A stretch of 64,000 nt of DNA from Pratylenchus scribneri (lineage: Eukaryota; Nematoda; Chromadorea; Rhabditida; Pratylenchidae), in the NCBI GenBank assembly GCA_030063045.1, contig JAQSEB010000139.1, positions 1 through 64,000 on the forward strand. Reading direction: 5' to 3'. Positions within the stretch are counted from its first letter, which is position 1. Each line of letters opens with the position of its first letter. The notes under the pieces were generated by a model, which saw nothing but the letters and a program-made list of their open reading frames with translations, was not told the DNA's origin and did no database searches. Shown piece after piece: positions 54,857 through 64,000 of the stretch. A program made the translations under genes and the position numbers.

Positions 54857-57800
54857 TCATTCGACCGTATCCGCCGTCGTTGTATTTGCCCGTAGGCACA
54901 TCGTTGCTATCTGCTGCTGTTGACGAGGGCCACACACCTTCCGAATTTCCCTTGGACTTCGTCCACCATAGCGTGGAGAAGTACGGCCACTGACGTTCAG
55001 TGGGATTGGTGCACTTTCGACACCGGTTGCTCGATCATAGCCTTGTCGCATTTGGACAATCAGGAAGTGAATCTAATTTTTTGATAAAAAGATTTCCAAG
55101 AATTTTCTAATGGTTTTATGTGAGGGAATGTTATGGAGACCAAAAATATTCTAATTTATTAAAAAGAAATATAATGCTTGCCATTATTTTCCATAAATCG
55201 TGGCCTTCTGCATTCTGGAACACCTCCTTTGGTGGATTGTCCTCGAAACAGCGCATGAACAAAGCCCAATGATGGCTTAAAAGGAGAGAAATTGGAGTGG
55301 GAATTTTGGAGAATATTTTGGAAGAATTGTGACTTCAAAAATACGTATTATCCTATTACATAAAATCATCCCTAAATACTGTAGAAAAAAAAAGTTGGTT
55401 CGGGTCCCACAAACTCGATTAAAAATAATTTTTGCTACTCATACTCACCCTTCGATAGGCCATGGCAATCGGGCATGTTGAGCACCCAGGCACTGTACAA
55501 TAGTTTAATGGGAAATTATAAAATAATTTATTTTCGGTGAGGGAATTGGCTGAAATTTATGTTCCTCACAGCTTAATTCTCGAAAAAAAATAAAAATTAT
55601 AATCTTTGTTTCTTGGCTTGGAAAATAAAATTTTTTTGACAATTTTTGCGTGGAATTTGCCTCAAAAAAAGACACAAATTTCGAAAGATTCGAATGAATT
55701 TAAAAAGAGACCTGAAGGGCTAGACAGACCTGTGAAAGAATTTTTAGGTAATTATTGAAAATTTTAGTTTTAAACTTTTTGTGCCTCCTCTTGGATATTG
55801 ATGAGGATAAAATCGAGTACAATGGCAAAATTGGCCGACATTCGAAGGAAAGTTGCACTGGGAAAAATGGATGGATTAATTATACAACAAATTTTGGTTG
55901 AAAATTTAAAAAAAATGAAAAGGATCTGGCAGAATCCAATCTATCATCAGATTCGGTAGAGGAAAGATTCAGAACCGACTATTCTTTCTGATTCTTGGAT
56001 GTTGTCCATTCCTTTTGTCATAACTCAGAGAGGATTAACTAAACCTTTGAGATCACCATTTTAAAGCCCAAACTATTCTTTACGATATTGCCATTTTAAA
56101 TTTTATAAATAATTCTTTAGAAAAGTTTCATGTCTCTGAGTGTAATAAACCTGAATTTTTTGAAGTTAAAACCATTATTTTAAAAATGCTTTAATTTTTC
56201 ATAAAATTAAAAAAAAACACTTAGAGAACATTTAGAGCTTTCAAATGGCATAATGCCTTCCAGAATTGGTTTTTCCTTGTTGTGATGTTGCCAAAAGTAT
56301 GGTATCTATTTCATATTTGATGAGTAGAATTTTATCCATCAGTTTTGTGCCTTAAGGCAAATCTATTCCTTCCAATTACAGTATTCATTTACCATTAAAA
56401 AAGAGCCTACCTTGAGGCGATATCCCTGTCGCTGATTCCCAACTTAAAAATTAACATTTTTTACAAAATGAGCAATATTTGATGAAAATGAACCAAGTCA
56501 AAGAATTGATACATTTGGGCATTGGAACGCAACAAATGGGACATAATATTTTTGGAACAATCCACAATTTCCGATTCCGACGATCGTTCCCACATTTTTT
56601 GAAGGATACCAATTTGATGTGAGGTGAGGCCGATCACGTTCAAATCTGTAGAGAGAGAAAGAGAGAGAGTGATGAAGTTGATTTTTTAAAATTGGACAAG
56701 TTTTTATATTTTTTTACTTCCAAAATTGTTCATTAATTAAATTTAAGGAGAGTTTTACCCTAGAAATAATTCCGCCTGTTTTGTGTTTTCGCTTATAATA
56801 ATTCCGCCTGTTTTGTGTTTTCGCTTATAATAATTCCGCCTGTTTTGTGTTTTCGCTTATAATAATTCCGCCTGTTTTGTGTTTTCGCTTAGAATAATTC
56901 CGCCTGTTTTGTGTTATCGCTTAGAATAATTCCGCCTGTTTTGTGTTATCGGTTAGAATAATTCCGCCTGTTTGTGTTTTCGCTTAGAATAATTCCGCCT
57001 GTTTTGTGTTTTCGCTTAGAATAATTCCGCCTGTTTGTGTTTTCGCTTAGAATAATTCCGCCTGTTTGTGTTTTCGCTTAGAATAATTCCGCCTGTTTTC
57101 CGCCTGTTTTGTGTTTTTGCTTAGAATAATTCCGCCTGTTTTGTGTTTTTGCTTAGAATAATTCCGCCTGTTTTGTGTTTTCGCTTAGAATAATTCCGCC
57201 TGTTTTGTGTTTTCGCTTAGAATAATTCCGCCTGTTTTGTGTTTTCGCTTAGAATAATTCCGCCTCTTTGTGTTTTCGCTTAGAATAATTCCGCCTGTTT
57301 TGTGTTTTCGCTTAGAATAATTCCGCCTGTTTGTGTTTCCGCTTAGAATAATTCCGCCTGTTTTATATTTGGTCTAGTTAATTGTAAGATTGAGATAGCT
57401 TAAATCTAAATGTCAAATATTAAAGTGTAAAAGATTAGCAACATATCGCTTCCAATATCTAACTTTTTCCCTCCTTTATTTGATGTTTGATGAATACCAA
57501 ATCTGAAGGTCAACTTCACTAAACCAAAAATCTGACCATGTCTTTCATCGGAACTCAAATCCAAATCCATGCTCATTTGACCACTCTGCTTCCGAAATGG
57601 TTTTGGCAGCAATTGTTGTTGTAGTGAATTTTGACCGCCAATTAGGCTAAGCAAATTTTGCTGTGCCGCATGTGGATTCTGAAGTTGAAGACCAATCAAC
57701 TGGGCGGCCGCCTTCTCCGGATTCCACAACTCTTTCTCCTTCGCCTTTTTTGCCGATGAGCCACCACTGCTTCGAGGACCGTAGCGAGCCGATTTACTGA

Positions 57801-59119
57801 AAATTTTTTATGCAAAATTGGCCAATTTTTTAAATATCATTTAGCCTCTAAAATAATATTCGCAAATAATCCTCTCCAGGGTTTCTAATAGTTTGGCAAT
57901 AATTTTAATTTAATTTTGAACTCACATGTTATCAATCTACAATGTAAAATCCCAATAACCAAAATTCCAACACAGCCAAAACGCAAGGGAGAATAATTTG
58001 TACTAATAAAAAGTTTAGGATAAGTTAAGCTTTAATTTTTCTCCTTTGAGATTTTGGATGCATTGGGATTTGAGTGAATCACCTCGCATCATACGCATCC
58101 AAAGAAAGCAAATTTTAATGCCTAAAAGATTCAAAGGAATTCCCCAAATGGAATAAATCCTATTCAGAGGTTCAAAATACCCAATAATGCTGAAATGGGG
58201 TAAATTGAACGGTCCAAAACCCTCATAATCCCATCAAAAGTCCACCTATGCTCAATTGCCCGAATCTCATGCGCTGCTTTCGGGTCCAAACTTCTGCTTC
58301 GATTCTGCCTTCGCTTCTCCATTTGTTGACGTTGTTGCTCACTTTCCATCATCATTGAGCGCATATTCCTTTTTCCGGCATTTTGTTGACTTTTTGGGTT
58401 GACCATGGGCGATGGCAACATTTTTTGTTGCCTTTGATGTTCCGCATGAACCACCGACTCTTCCGCCTATGAATTACAATGATTTAATGGGAAAATGGAA
58501 GGAAATTAAGAAGAATTTTTGATGATGGATATCAATGCCAAAAATGCCTAAGAGCCTTTCCTATTTATCCTACTGTACCCCCACTTTTTGCCTAATCGGC
58601 CCATCAAACTATCAATCAAATATTGCCACAATCTACCTTTTTTAAAACTAACATTTTCCCCCACAAAATGTTCACTTTTCCCATCACATTTTGTGACATT
58701 CTGTGATCACATTTTTCCGCACAACACAGATAAAATTTCCAACTACTAATTCCAATTCCTTTCCTTGGGTCACTGAGGATTTAGGTCCCCGGAGAAGGCC
58801 CGGGACGAGAGCCTAGGCCCACTCTCGTCCCGAAAAACATTATTCCAATTCCAGGGAATAAGGACTATAAATGGTATTTCCCAATTCGTCATTAGCTTAT
58901 AGTATCCCAACAAATCCGGCATTTATTTACAGGAGGATTTATTAATTTAAGCCAGTAGGGAAATGGAGAGGAATTTTAAAAAGTCATTGGGCCACTCATA
59001 AATTCAAACATTTCACAGTTCAAAATAATTTTTAAACTAACCAATTGGCCATGTAATTGTTGGCCATTTCCGGTTCCATGAAATTGATGTGGATGATGAT
59101 GGCCTTGGGTTTGGCCCAT
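54857..59119 (-). CDS. Globin with long disordered N-terminal extension
   Basis: Nine exons: 59042-59119 (ATG at 59119), 58246-58466, 57537-57796, 56494-56645, 56411-56442, 55776-55857, 55449-55492, 55182-55275, 54857-55072, giving 392 residues in frame. The first three exons code a His/Gln-rich, low-complexity region (MGQTQGHHHPHQFHGTGNGQ). The globin fold starts LTSHQIGILQKMWERSSESE with QMYQFFDL. LRMSANFAIVLDFILINIQ is helix E, CLGAQHARLPW holds the proximal His, and WKIM-IHFLIVQMRQGYD is helix H. The tail after the fold is Arg/Pro-rich. The intron after 55182 starts with GC rather than GT. Likely a heme protein for sensing or redox rather than bulk transport, as for many nematode globins (inference). 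The linking of the first three exons rests on phase only. Confidence 0.8.
56015..56305. repeat. Foldback repeat, family A, in a globin intron
   Basis: GTCATAACTCAGAGAGG at the left; AATGGCATAATGCCTTCCAG and TTTTTCCTTGTTGTGATG at the right, diverged. TTTAGAAAAGTTTCATGTCT and AATAAACCTGAATTTTTT are internal family marks. Confidence 0.65.
56768..57362 (-). repeat. 32-bp minisatellite array 4 (reverse orientation) in a globin intron
   Basis: About 19 units of the same repeat as array 3, with variants CGCTTATAATAA at the left end and TATCGCTTAG in the middle. It lies in the globin intron between 56645 and 57537. Confidence 0.95.
58557..58890 (+). repeat. Dispersed repeat C, copy 1 (possible solo LTR)
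   Basis: Shares with 61022-61350, in the same order: ATCCTACTGTACCC, CTATCAATCAAA, AAATGTTC, GACATTCTGT, TTTTTCCGCACAACACAGAT, GAAGGCCCGGG, CGAGAG and ATAAGGACTATAAA. No ORF. The TATA-like GGACTATAAA near the end suits a promoter-bearing repeat. Confidence 0.7.
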
Positions 59120-60030
59120 TGTCCAGAGATGAAAAATTCACAGCAAAATGAATGAATGGAAAAATGGTGAATGGCACACAAAATGTTGTGCAGCTTTTGG
59201 GATGCTCACAAAAGGTGCCTTTTTGGAGGGACTCTACCGGGATGGAAAGGGGGGCAATGACCGGAAAATAATTTGTGTGCCGTTGCCATCCCTTGGCCAA
59301 AACGCGACGATGGAAACGCCCCCGCGGAAATGTCGGCGGCAATCGGCATCAGCAGAAGCGACGATGGCGGTGGCATGGCACTCGGCCGATGGCAATGTTC
59401 ACCGGGCCCATTCCGAAGCATTTAGCGCAAATGAGCGGGAATAAAATGTGGGGCTGCCTCTTCTCTGGGCCTCTTCCGCCGCTTTTTGTTTTGGGACCGG
59501 TGGAAAGCAAAGGAAAAGGCAAGAATGAATTAAGGTAAAAGTGGCAAATTGGTGAAGTGGAGCGAGGGTCAAGATTTGCGTGTGCAACAAAAATATTTTT
59601 TCTTTTAATGGAATGCCACCTAGGCCAGTCCGTTAATGGCAAAGGATGGAATTTTTTTCACTGCAATTTTTTTAAATTTTTTTTGTTACCAAAATATTTT
59701 GAAAATTTTAAATTTTTCAATATTTTTTTGTCAAATATTTTAAAATTTTCACATAATTTTTTTGTAATTCAAATATTTTGGAAATTTTAATATTTTTCAT
59801 ATCAATTTTTTGCTTTTTTACACCGAATGTTTTAGGAAATTTGAATAAATTAATAGGCAGGAATATGGCCATATTCTCATTTCTTACATCCATTTTGATA
59901 AGAATTTGGCCATCTAAAAATGGCACAAAATAATTCCAGTAATTAACGATTTAAATTGGACAAAATTTATGTACAAAAATTCAGAATTAACATTATTTTA
60001 ATCGCTTTGAAATAAATCCGTTTAATTCCA
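59120..60030. other. Intergenic region upstream of the globin gene
   Basis: Contains a GC-richer block (59210-59520) with overlapping ORFs on both strands that resemble no family, then AT-rich DNA. I see no supported gene. Confidence 0.45.
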
Positions 60031-61011
60031 TCAAATTTGTTGCCTTTCCACGCACATATTGTAACCGCAGCCTGTATCGCAACAAAGTGCGGAGCGGGCA
60101 CAATCCTGGGAATGATGGCACCAATTTACTGGCTTATTCTTCAGACAGGTCACGCCCAACTGTGCTGGTGTAGGGCATTCGCCTTCACTTGGAGCACAAC
60201 ATGGATCACCGGTGATTTGGACGCAAAGCTATGTTTATAAAAATTTAGAGGCATAATAATTGAGGAAATTGTGGGAAAAGTGGCATTTATATTATTTATT
60301 TATGGGCTTATTTGACTAATAAGGCGATAGGAAGAGGATTAGGAGTAGGCGAAACAGGATCTTTCAAAATCTGACTGTTCTTTTAGCCTCTAACTCAACA
60401 AGGAAGCAACCAATTCAAGAAGGAGATATACCATTTGAAAGCCCTAAATGTCCCCTAAAAAGTGGCAAAACTAATTTTAGAAAATTTAAAAAATTTTGTA
60501 AAATAAATAGCTTTTCCTCAAAAATGCTGGTTTATTATGCTCAAAGATATCTAATCCATTTTAAAGAGATGTATTTCATAAATTTTTTTAGCCACTTTAT
60601 AGAGGACACTTTTGGCTTTGCAATGGCATATCGCCTTCCTGAATTGATTATTGCCTCATTGAGCTATAGCCAAAACAATGACTCATATTTAAAAGTTCTT
60701 TACCTCATCAGGGAAGGGACTATTGTTAAAGTGTCAATTTGCTTAAATTTTTTTGACATTTTTACTTTAACGAAGCGAACTCAATATTGGTGCCTTTGAG
60801 TTGAGTTAAACCTGTAAAATTTGGCCCTATAATAGTTTTGGGTTCGTATTTTGTCAATTAAATGTAAATAAAAAATGAATGTAGATTTTACCCTTCTGGA
60901 TTCGCACAAATCCGTTTGATTGCAACTGTGCGTCAAATATTGGAATGAACAGGACCGATAGCCGCCTTAAATTTGTTTGTTGACAATTAACATTGTCAAT
61001 GCCAATAATGT
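60031..61011 (-). CDS. WAP-type cysteine-rich protein (exons partly resolved)
   Basis: The last exon, 60031-60228, ends with TGA and codes for 65 residues. It contains CPTPAQLGVTCLKNKPVNWC then HHSQDCARSALCCDTGCGYN and MC, the four-disulfide WAP pattern, preceded by a further Cys cluster (GDPCCAPSEGEC). WAP domains are usually secreted protease inhibitors or antimicrobial proteins. Upstream, 60892-61011 reads DIIGIDNVNCQQTNLRRLSV then LFIPIFDAQLQSNGFVRIQK, and a short exon near 60787-60835 may follow in phase. I could not join these to the WAP exon in frame, so a further exon or a separate gene is possible. The signal peptide exon was not found. Confidence 0.6.
60375..60695. repeat. Foldback repeat, family A
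   Basis: CAACAAGGAAGCAACCAATT then CAAGAAGGAGATATACCATT at the left; AATGGCATATCGCCTTCCTG then AATTGATTATTGCC at the right. One of the best-preserved copies. Confidence 0.8.
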
Positions 61012-61021
61012 CTAATAAGGG

Positions 61022-61350
61022 ATTTTCCTATTCATCCTACTGTACCCAAACTTTTTTGTTTTTCCCTAATCACCCTGTCACCCTATCAATCAAAAATTGC
61101 CCAAAGCTGCCTTTTTAAATCCGCTCCTTTCCCTACCAAATGTTCGCTTTTCCCTGCACATTTTCGACATTCTGTTACCACAATTTTTCCGCACAACACA
61201 GATAAATATATTTACTAAAATAAAGCCAAACTAAAGCCAATCCCCTTTCTTGTGCAACTGGGGGTTTAGGCTCCCGGCGAAGGCCCGGGGCGAGAGCTTA
61301 GGCGCCCATTTCGCCCCGAACAACTTTGATCCCGTGTATAAGGACTATAA
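61022..61350 (+). repeat. Dispersed repeat C, copy 2 (possible solo LTR)
   Basis: Partner of 58557-58890, with the same block order and orientation but clearly diverged. Ends after ATAAGGACTATAAAAC. Confidence 0.7.
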
Positions 61351-61484
61351 AACATTAATAAATGCAAATAAATTTGCATCAATTAGACCCATTCAAATTC
61401 ATTAGGCTTAATTTTTCTTTCTCAATAGCTCTTTTTTATTTCCATTCCGGCCAGAATTTACAATTACAATATACGGTGCTATGT

Positions 61485-61828
61485 CGATTCCTCAATAGTG
61501 CAAATGTGAGTGTTTTCGACTTATAATTAATCAGAAACTGGTTTTAGAGACCCAACAAATCTTATACCATTTTGTAGATCTCATCGAGACGCATCGAATG
61601 TTATATAATTTGTCATTTTTTGGCCCAAAATTAAAGAGTTTAAAACAAAAGACTGGAAAAAAGGTTTGAACGGTTTAATATTCTCAAATTTTGACCAAAC
61701 CATGACAAATTATATATCATCGATGCGTCTCGATGAGATCTACAAAAAGGTATAAGGTTTGTAGGATCTAAAACCGGTTTCTGATTTATTAGAAGCCGAA
61801 AACACTCACATTTGCACTATTGGAATCG
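61485..61828. mobile_element. Large foldback element (MITE), about 344 bp
   Basis: Left arm CGATTCCTCAATAGTGCAAA then TGTGAGTGTTTTCG; right arm CGAAAACACTCACATTTGCA then CTATTGGAATCG. The arms pair over about 150 bp with small gaps, and include ATCTCATCGAGACGCATCGA and its complement. The middle (GGTTTGAACGGTTTAATA, TTTTGACCAAACCATGACAA) is shared with family B, so this may be its full-length form. Confidence 0.85.
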
Positions 61829-62062
61829 CCCACATTTGCAGCCCTTTATCTATTGAAGAATTGACCCCGTACGTTATTATACAATCCAGGCAGAATTATT
61901 ATTAAGATTGTGGGATAACAGATAACCCATATATTGGAGTTCATCAATTTTATAAATTTTCCATCAAAAATCCCAACTCAACAAATTTTTCAACAATATG
62001 GAAAAATTTTTTGCTTAAAATTTTTCATAAAATTATAATTTTATAAAATACAATTCTCAATT

Positions 62063-62365
62063 CTAAGCCTTCAACTCTTTTATCCCGCATTTACGTCTTT
62101 TGTGCTGTTTGAAATGTTCCGGTGATGGCTGATGAGCTTCTTCATGTTCCCTCTCCCTTTCTCCAATTCCAACAAATTCGAAGCCATCCGCCGGCTCCAC
62201 CAAAGCCAATGGGCCATGATGGATTTCCGATTGGATTGGTGGCCTTGGGGTAATCCGAATTGGAGGGCGAAGGAGGGCGGAGGCAATGGCCACAATGAAG
62301 AGAATGAGGTAGATAATGAGATGGAGGGGAATTATGATGGATGGCCAATAATGATTTTGGGCCAT
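62063..62365 (-). CDS. Small membrane-anchored ORF, 100 residues
   Basis: Uninterrupted ORF starting MAQNHYWPSIIIPLHLIIYL with one long hydrophobic segment (residues 9-33), a Pro-rich stretch (RPPIRITPRPPIQSEIHHGP), an acidic-basic helix (GEREREHEEAHQ) and a basic end (KQHKRRKCGIKELKA). No family recognised. It may be a complete small gene or the last exon of one. The region is GC-richer than its flanks. Confidence 0.4.
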   Translation of the reverse strand: MAQNHYWPSIIIPLHLIIYLILFIVAIASALLRPPIRITPRPPIQSEIHHGPLALVEPADGFEFVGIGEREREHEEAHQPSPEHFKQHKRRKCGIKELKA

Positions 62366-64000
62366 TTCGAAGGAGGGAAAAGCCGAGAGGCGTTTAAGGA
62401 GGGAAAATTACATCCAAAAAGAATTCATCATATTTGGGAATTTGAGTGTTTTTTAGGGAAATGAGGGAAGCTTTGGCCAGCAAAAAGAAGGAAACAAAGA
62501 GAAATTGTGGCCAATTATGTTCCGCACCAATATTGTGTATTATTCTCTATCTTCCCTCTTTCCGTAGGCGCGAAAATTTCGCGGAAATGGACGACACTTT
62601 TGGGGGTGGTCTTGGAAAGTTGGACATGTGAGACCTAACAAAAGAAAGCACACACAAAACAATTTATGGTGGATGGAAAATCGGTCCTTTCCTTCAATTC
62701 CTTTATTTCCTCTTTGTTGGTTTTGCATTGTTTTTACTCTGTTTAATTATCTTTTATTTTAATTAATTTGATATTTGTTTGTAGAATTTGCATAAAAAGT
62801 TGATCTGATAATAGTTAGAAAAATACATTTTTCTATAATTAGTAATTAAAAAATATTCCATTGTTCCCAATTCCCATGTCCTCCGTGATCCGTGTCCATC
62901 ATATTCATTTAAATTGGCTACAGGGTACAGGCATTAATTGAAGATTACATCATTTTTCCTTAGAATTGGACAAACAACAAACTATTTAAATTAAACCATC
63001 ATTCATTATTACAATTGCAGATATACTTAATTTTTAAGCAGGGATTAGAGAATTCTGTGTTTAATTGGGTGAATATTTTATGCAAATTTGCCTCCAAAAT
63101 ATTTGTACAATTAAAGCGAAAAATTGATCAAATTGGAATAGGATGCCCAATTTCCACTGCAAATTGCAATTTTAAATTCAATTAGAGAGGAGACATATAG
63201 ACCAAATTTTGAAGGACGAATAAATTAAAATTTACCCAGCAGCATTTTCTCTATCCGCAATTTCATTTTTATTTAACATTAAAATTTTGCACTTGGGAAG
63301 GTCATGCGCGAATTTCCGCTGCCCATTTTTGGGTCACATTTGTTCGCCATATTTGCTGCCAGCAGCATTCATTTTTGCATTCACCGACCGACCGACAAAG
63401 GCCGTCAAATAATTCTAATCGCGGCGTTCCAATCTTTCGAAGGCCATTCTCAACCGGTCAAAATGTTTATAAAAAATGGAATGGACAGCTCTGCTGGCGC
63501 CAAAAATTCTCCAAAATCGACGAGCGCATTCCCTTCAATTCCACATTTTCATCTGCCTTCAAAAAAGGATTTGGAAGCTTCCCATCCGCTGAATAAAGCC
63601 GACTGGAATGGGTTTAATTCTTCCCATTTTGCTTCTTTTATTGCCGTCATTTTGTCCAATTGCTGGTCAGTTTCCACTTTCCAATGAATGGATAGGGGAT
63701 AATTGAGTATCAACGGTTTTGGCTAATAGCTGAACAAGGAAACAGCCAATTAAAAAAGGCAATATACCATTTGAAAGCCTAAAGTTTCCTTTAAAAAGTG
63801 GCTTTTACCTTTTACATTTTATAAAATCCACCTTTTTCTAAAGTTGCAAGCCTTTGAGTGTAATAAATCCGACTCTTAAGAGAAAAAGCCATTTATTTTA
63901 AAAAAATTTTTTAAATTTTCAAAAAAGAGATAAGCCACTTCTTAGAGGACATTTGTGGCTTTCAAATGGCATATCGCCTTTCTGAATTGGTTGATTCCTT
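62366..64000. other. Right-end region without a supported gene
   Basis: The 127-codon ORF at 63304-63687 (+) has no recognisable domain and a biased Phe/Ser/Pro composition; I leave it out. Otherwise AT-rich, ending in a family A foldback from 63715. Confidence 0.45.
63715..64000. repeat. Foldback repeat, family A (runs to window edge)
   Basis: AACAAGGAAACAGCCAATTA, AGGCAATATACCATTTGAAA at the left; GGCTTTCAAATGGCATATCG then CCTTTCTGAATTGGTTGATT at the right edge. Confidence 0.8.

Noticed and set aside
59037..59642. Several overlapping ORFs upstream of the globin gene
   Set aside because: Both strands open because of a GC-rich patch; none shows domains or splice-site support.
63304..63687. 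127-codon plus-strand ORF
   Set aside because: Overlaps another frame, no domain, odd composition; not enough to support a gene.

Overview
The window is nuclear DNA of a nematode, most likely a plant-parasitic tylenchid of the cyst-nematode group (Heterodera/Globodera type). The reasons are short (about 45-60 nt) introns mixed with repeat-filled longer ones, TTTTCAG-type trans-splice acceptors just upstream of several start codons, an AT-rich background, a TRPV channel of the OSM-9/OCR kind, and a gene resembling the F-box-like family I associate with cyst nematodes. The species call is inference from family resemblance; no database search was possible.

Host genes, left to right: a TRPV channel (-, running off the left edge), a small one-helix membrane protein (-), an F-box-like protein (-), eEF1-gamma (+), ribosomal protein L37 (+), an unrecognised 614-residue helical protein (-), ribonucleotide reductase small subunit (-), POLE3 histone-fold subunit of DNA polymerase epsilon (+), the EH-domain protein REPS1 (+), a FUBP/KSRP-like KH-domain protein (-), the PAF1-complex subunit CDC73/parafibromin (+), a globin with a long disordered N-terminus (-), a WAP-type cysteine-rich protein (-, partly resolved) and a small membrane ORF (-). 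RNR2 and POLE3, both S-phase replication genes, share one 431-bp divergent promoter with an E2F-like site. POLE3 and REPS1 are only 169 bp apart on one strand and may form an operon.

The central feature is a 17,574-bp LTR retroelement of the BEL/Pao class at 20436-38009. It sits antisense in intron 1 of RNR2, which would otherwise be about 48 bp long. Its 814-bp LTRs look identical and it is flanked by a 5-bp duplication (ACTTA), so it is young. It is retrovirus-like: a 2-kb leader with four perfect or near-perfect hairpins, one very long frame for gag, protease, RT, RNase H, integrase and an Env-like glycoprotein of phlebovirus Gc type, and two extra downstream ORFs. One is a 302-residue proline-rich protein of unknown family. 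The other is a 66-residue protein with an arginine-rich stretch followed by a perfect nuclear-export-like leucine pattern, an arrangement like that of retroviral Rev/Rex. Each extra ORF is preceded by a pyrimidine-rich 3' splice-site-like sequence. A later 1,207-bp hAT element, itself internally deleted but with an open reading frame, interrupts RT.

The rest of the non-coding DNA is dominated by small repeats, mostly in introns: several foldback (MITE-like) families, a tRNA-derived SINE, a TTA-flanked PIF/Harbinger-like nested element, and a 32-bp minisatellite in four arrays, forward on the left side of the window and reverse on the right side.
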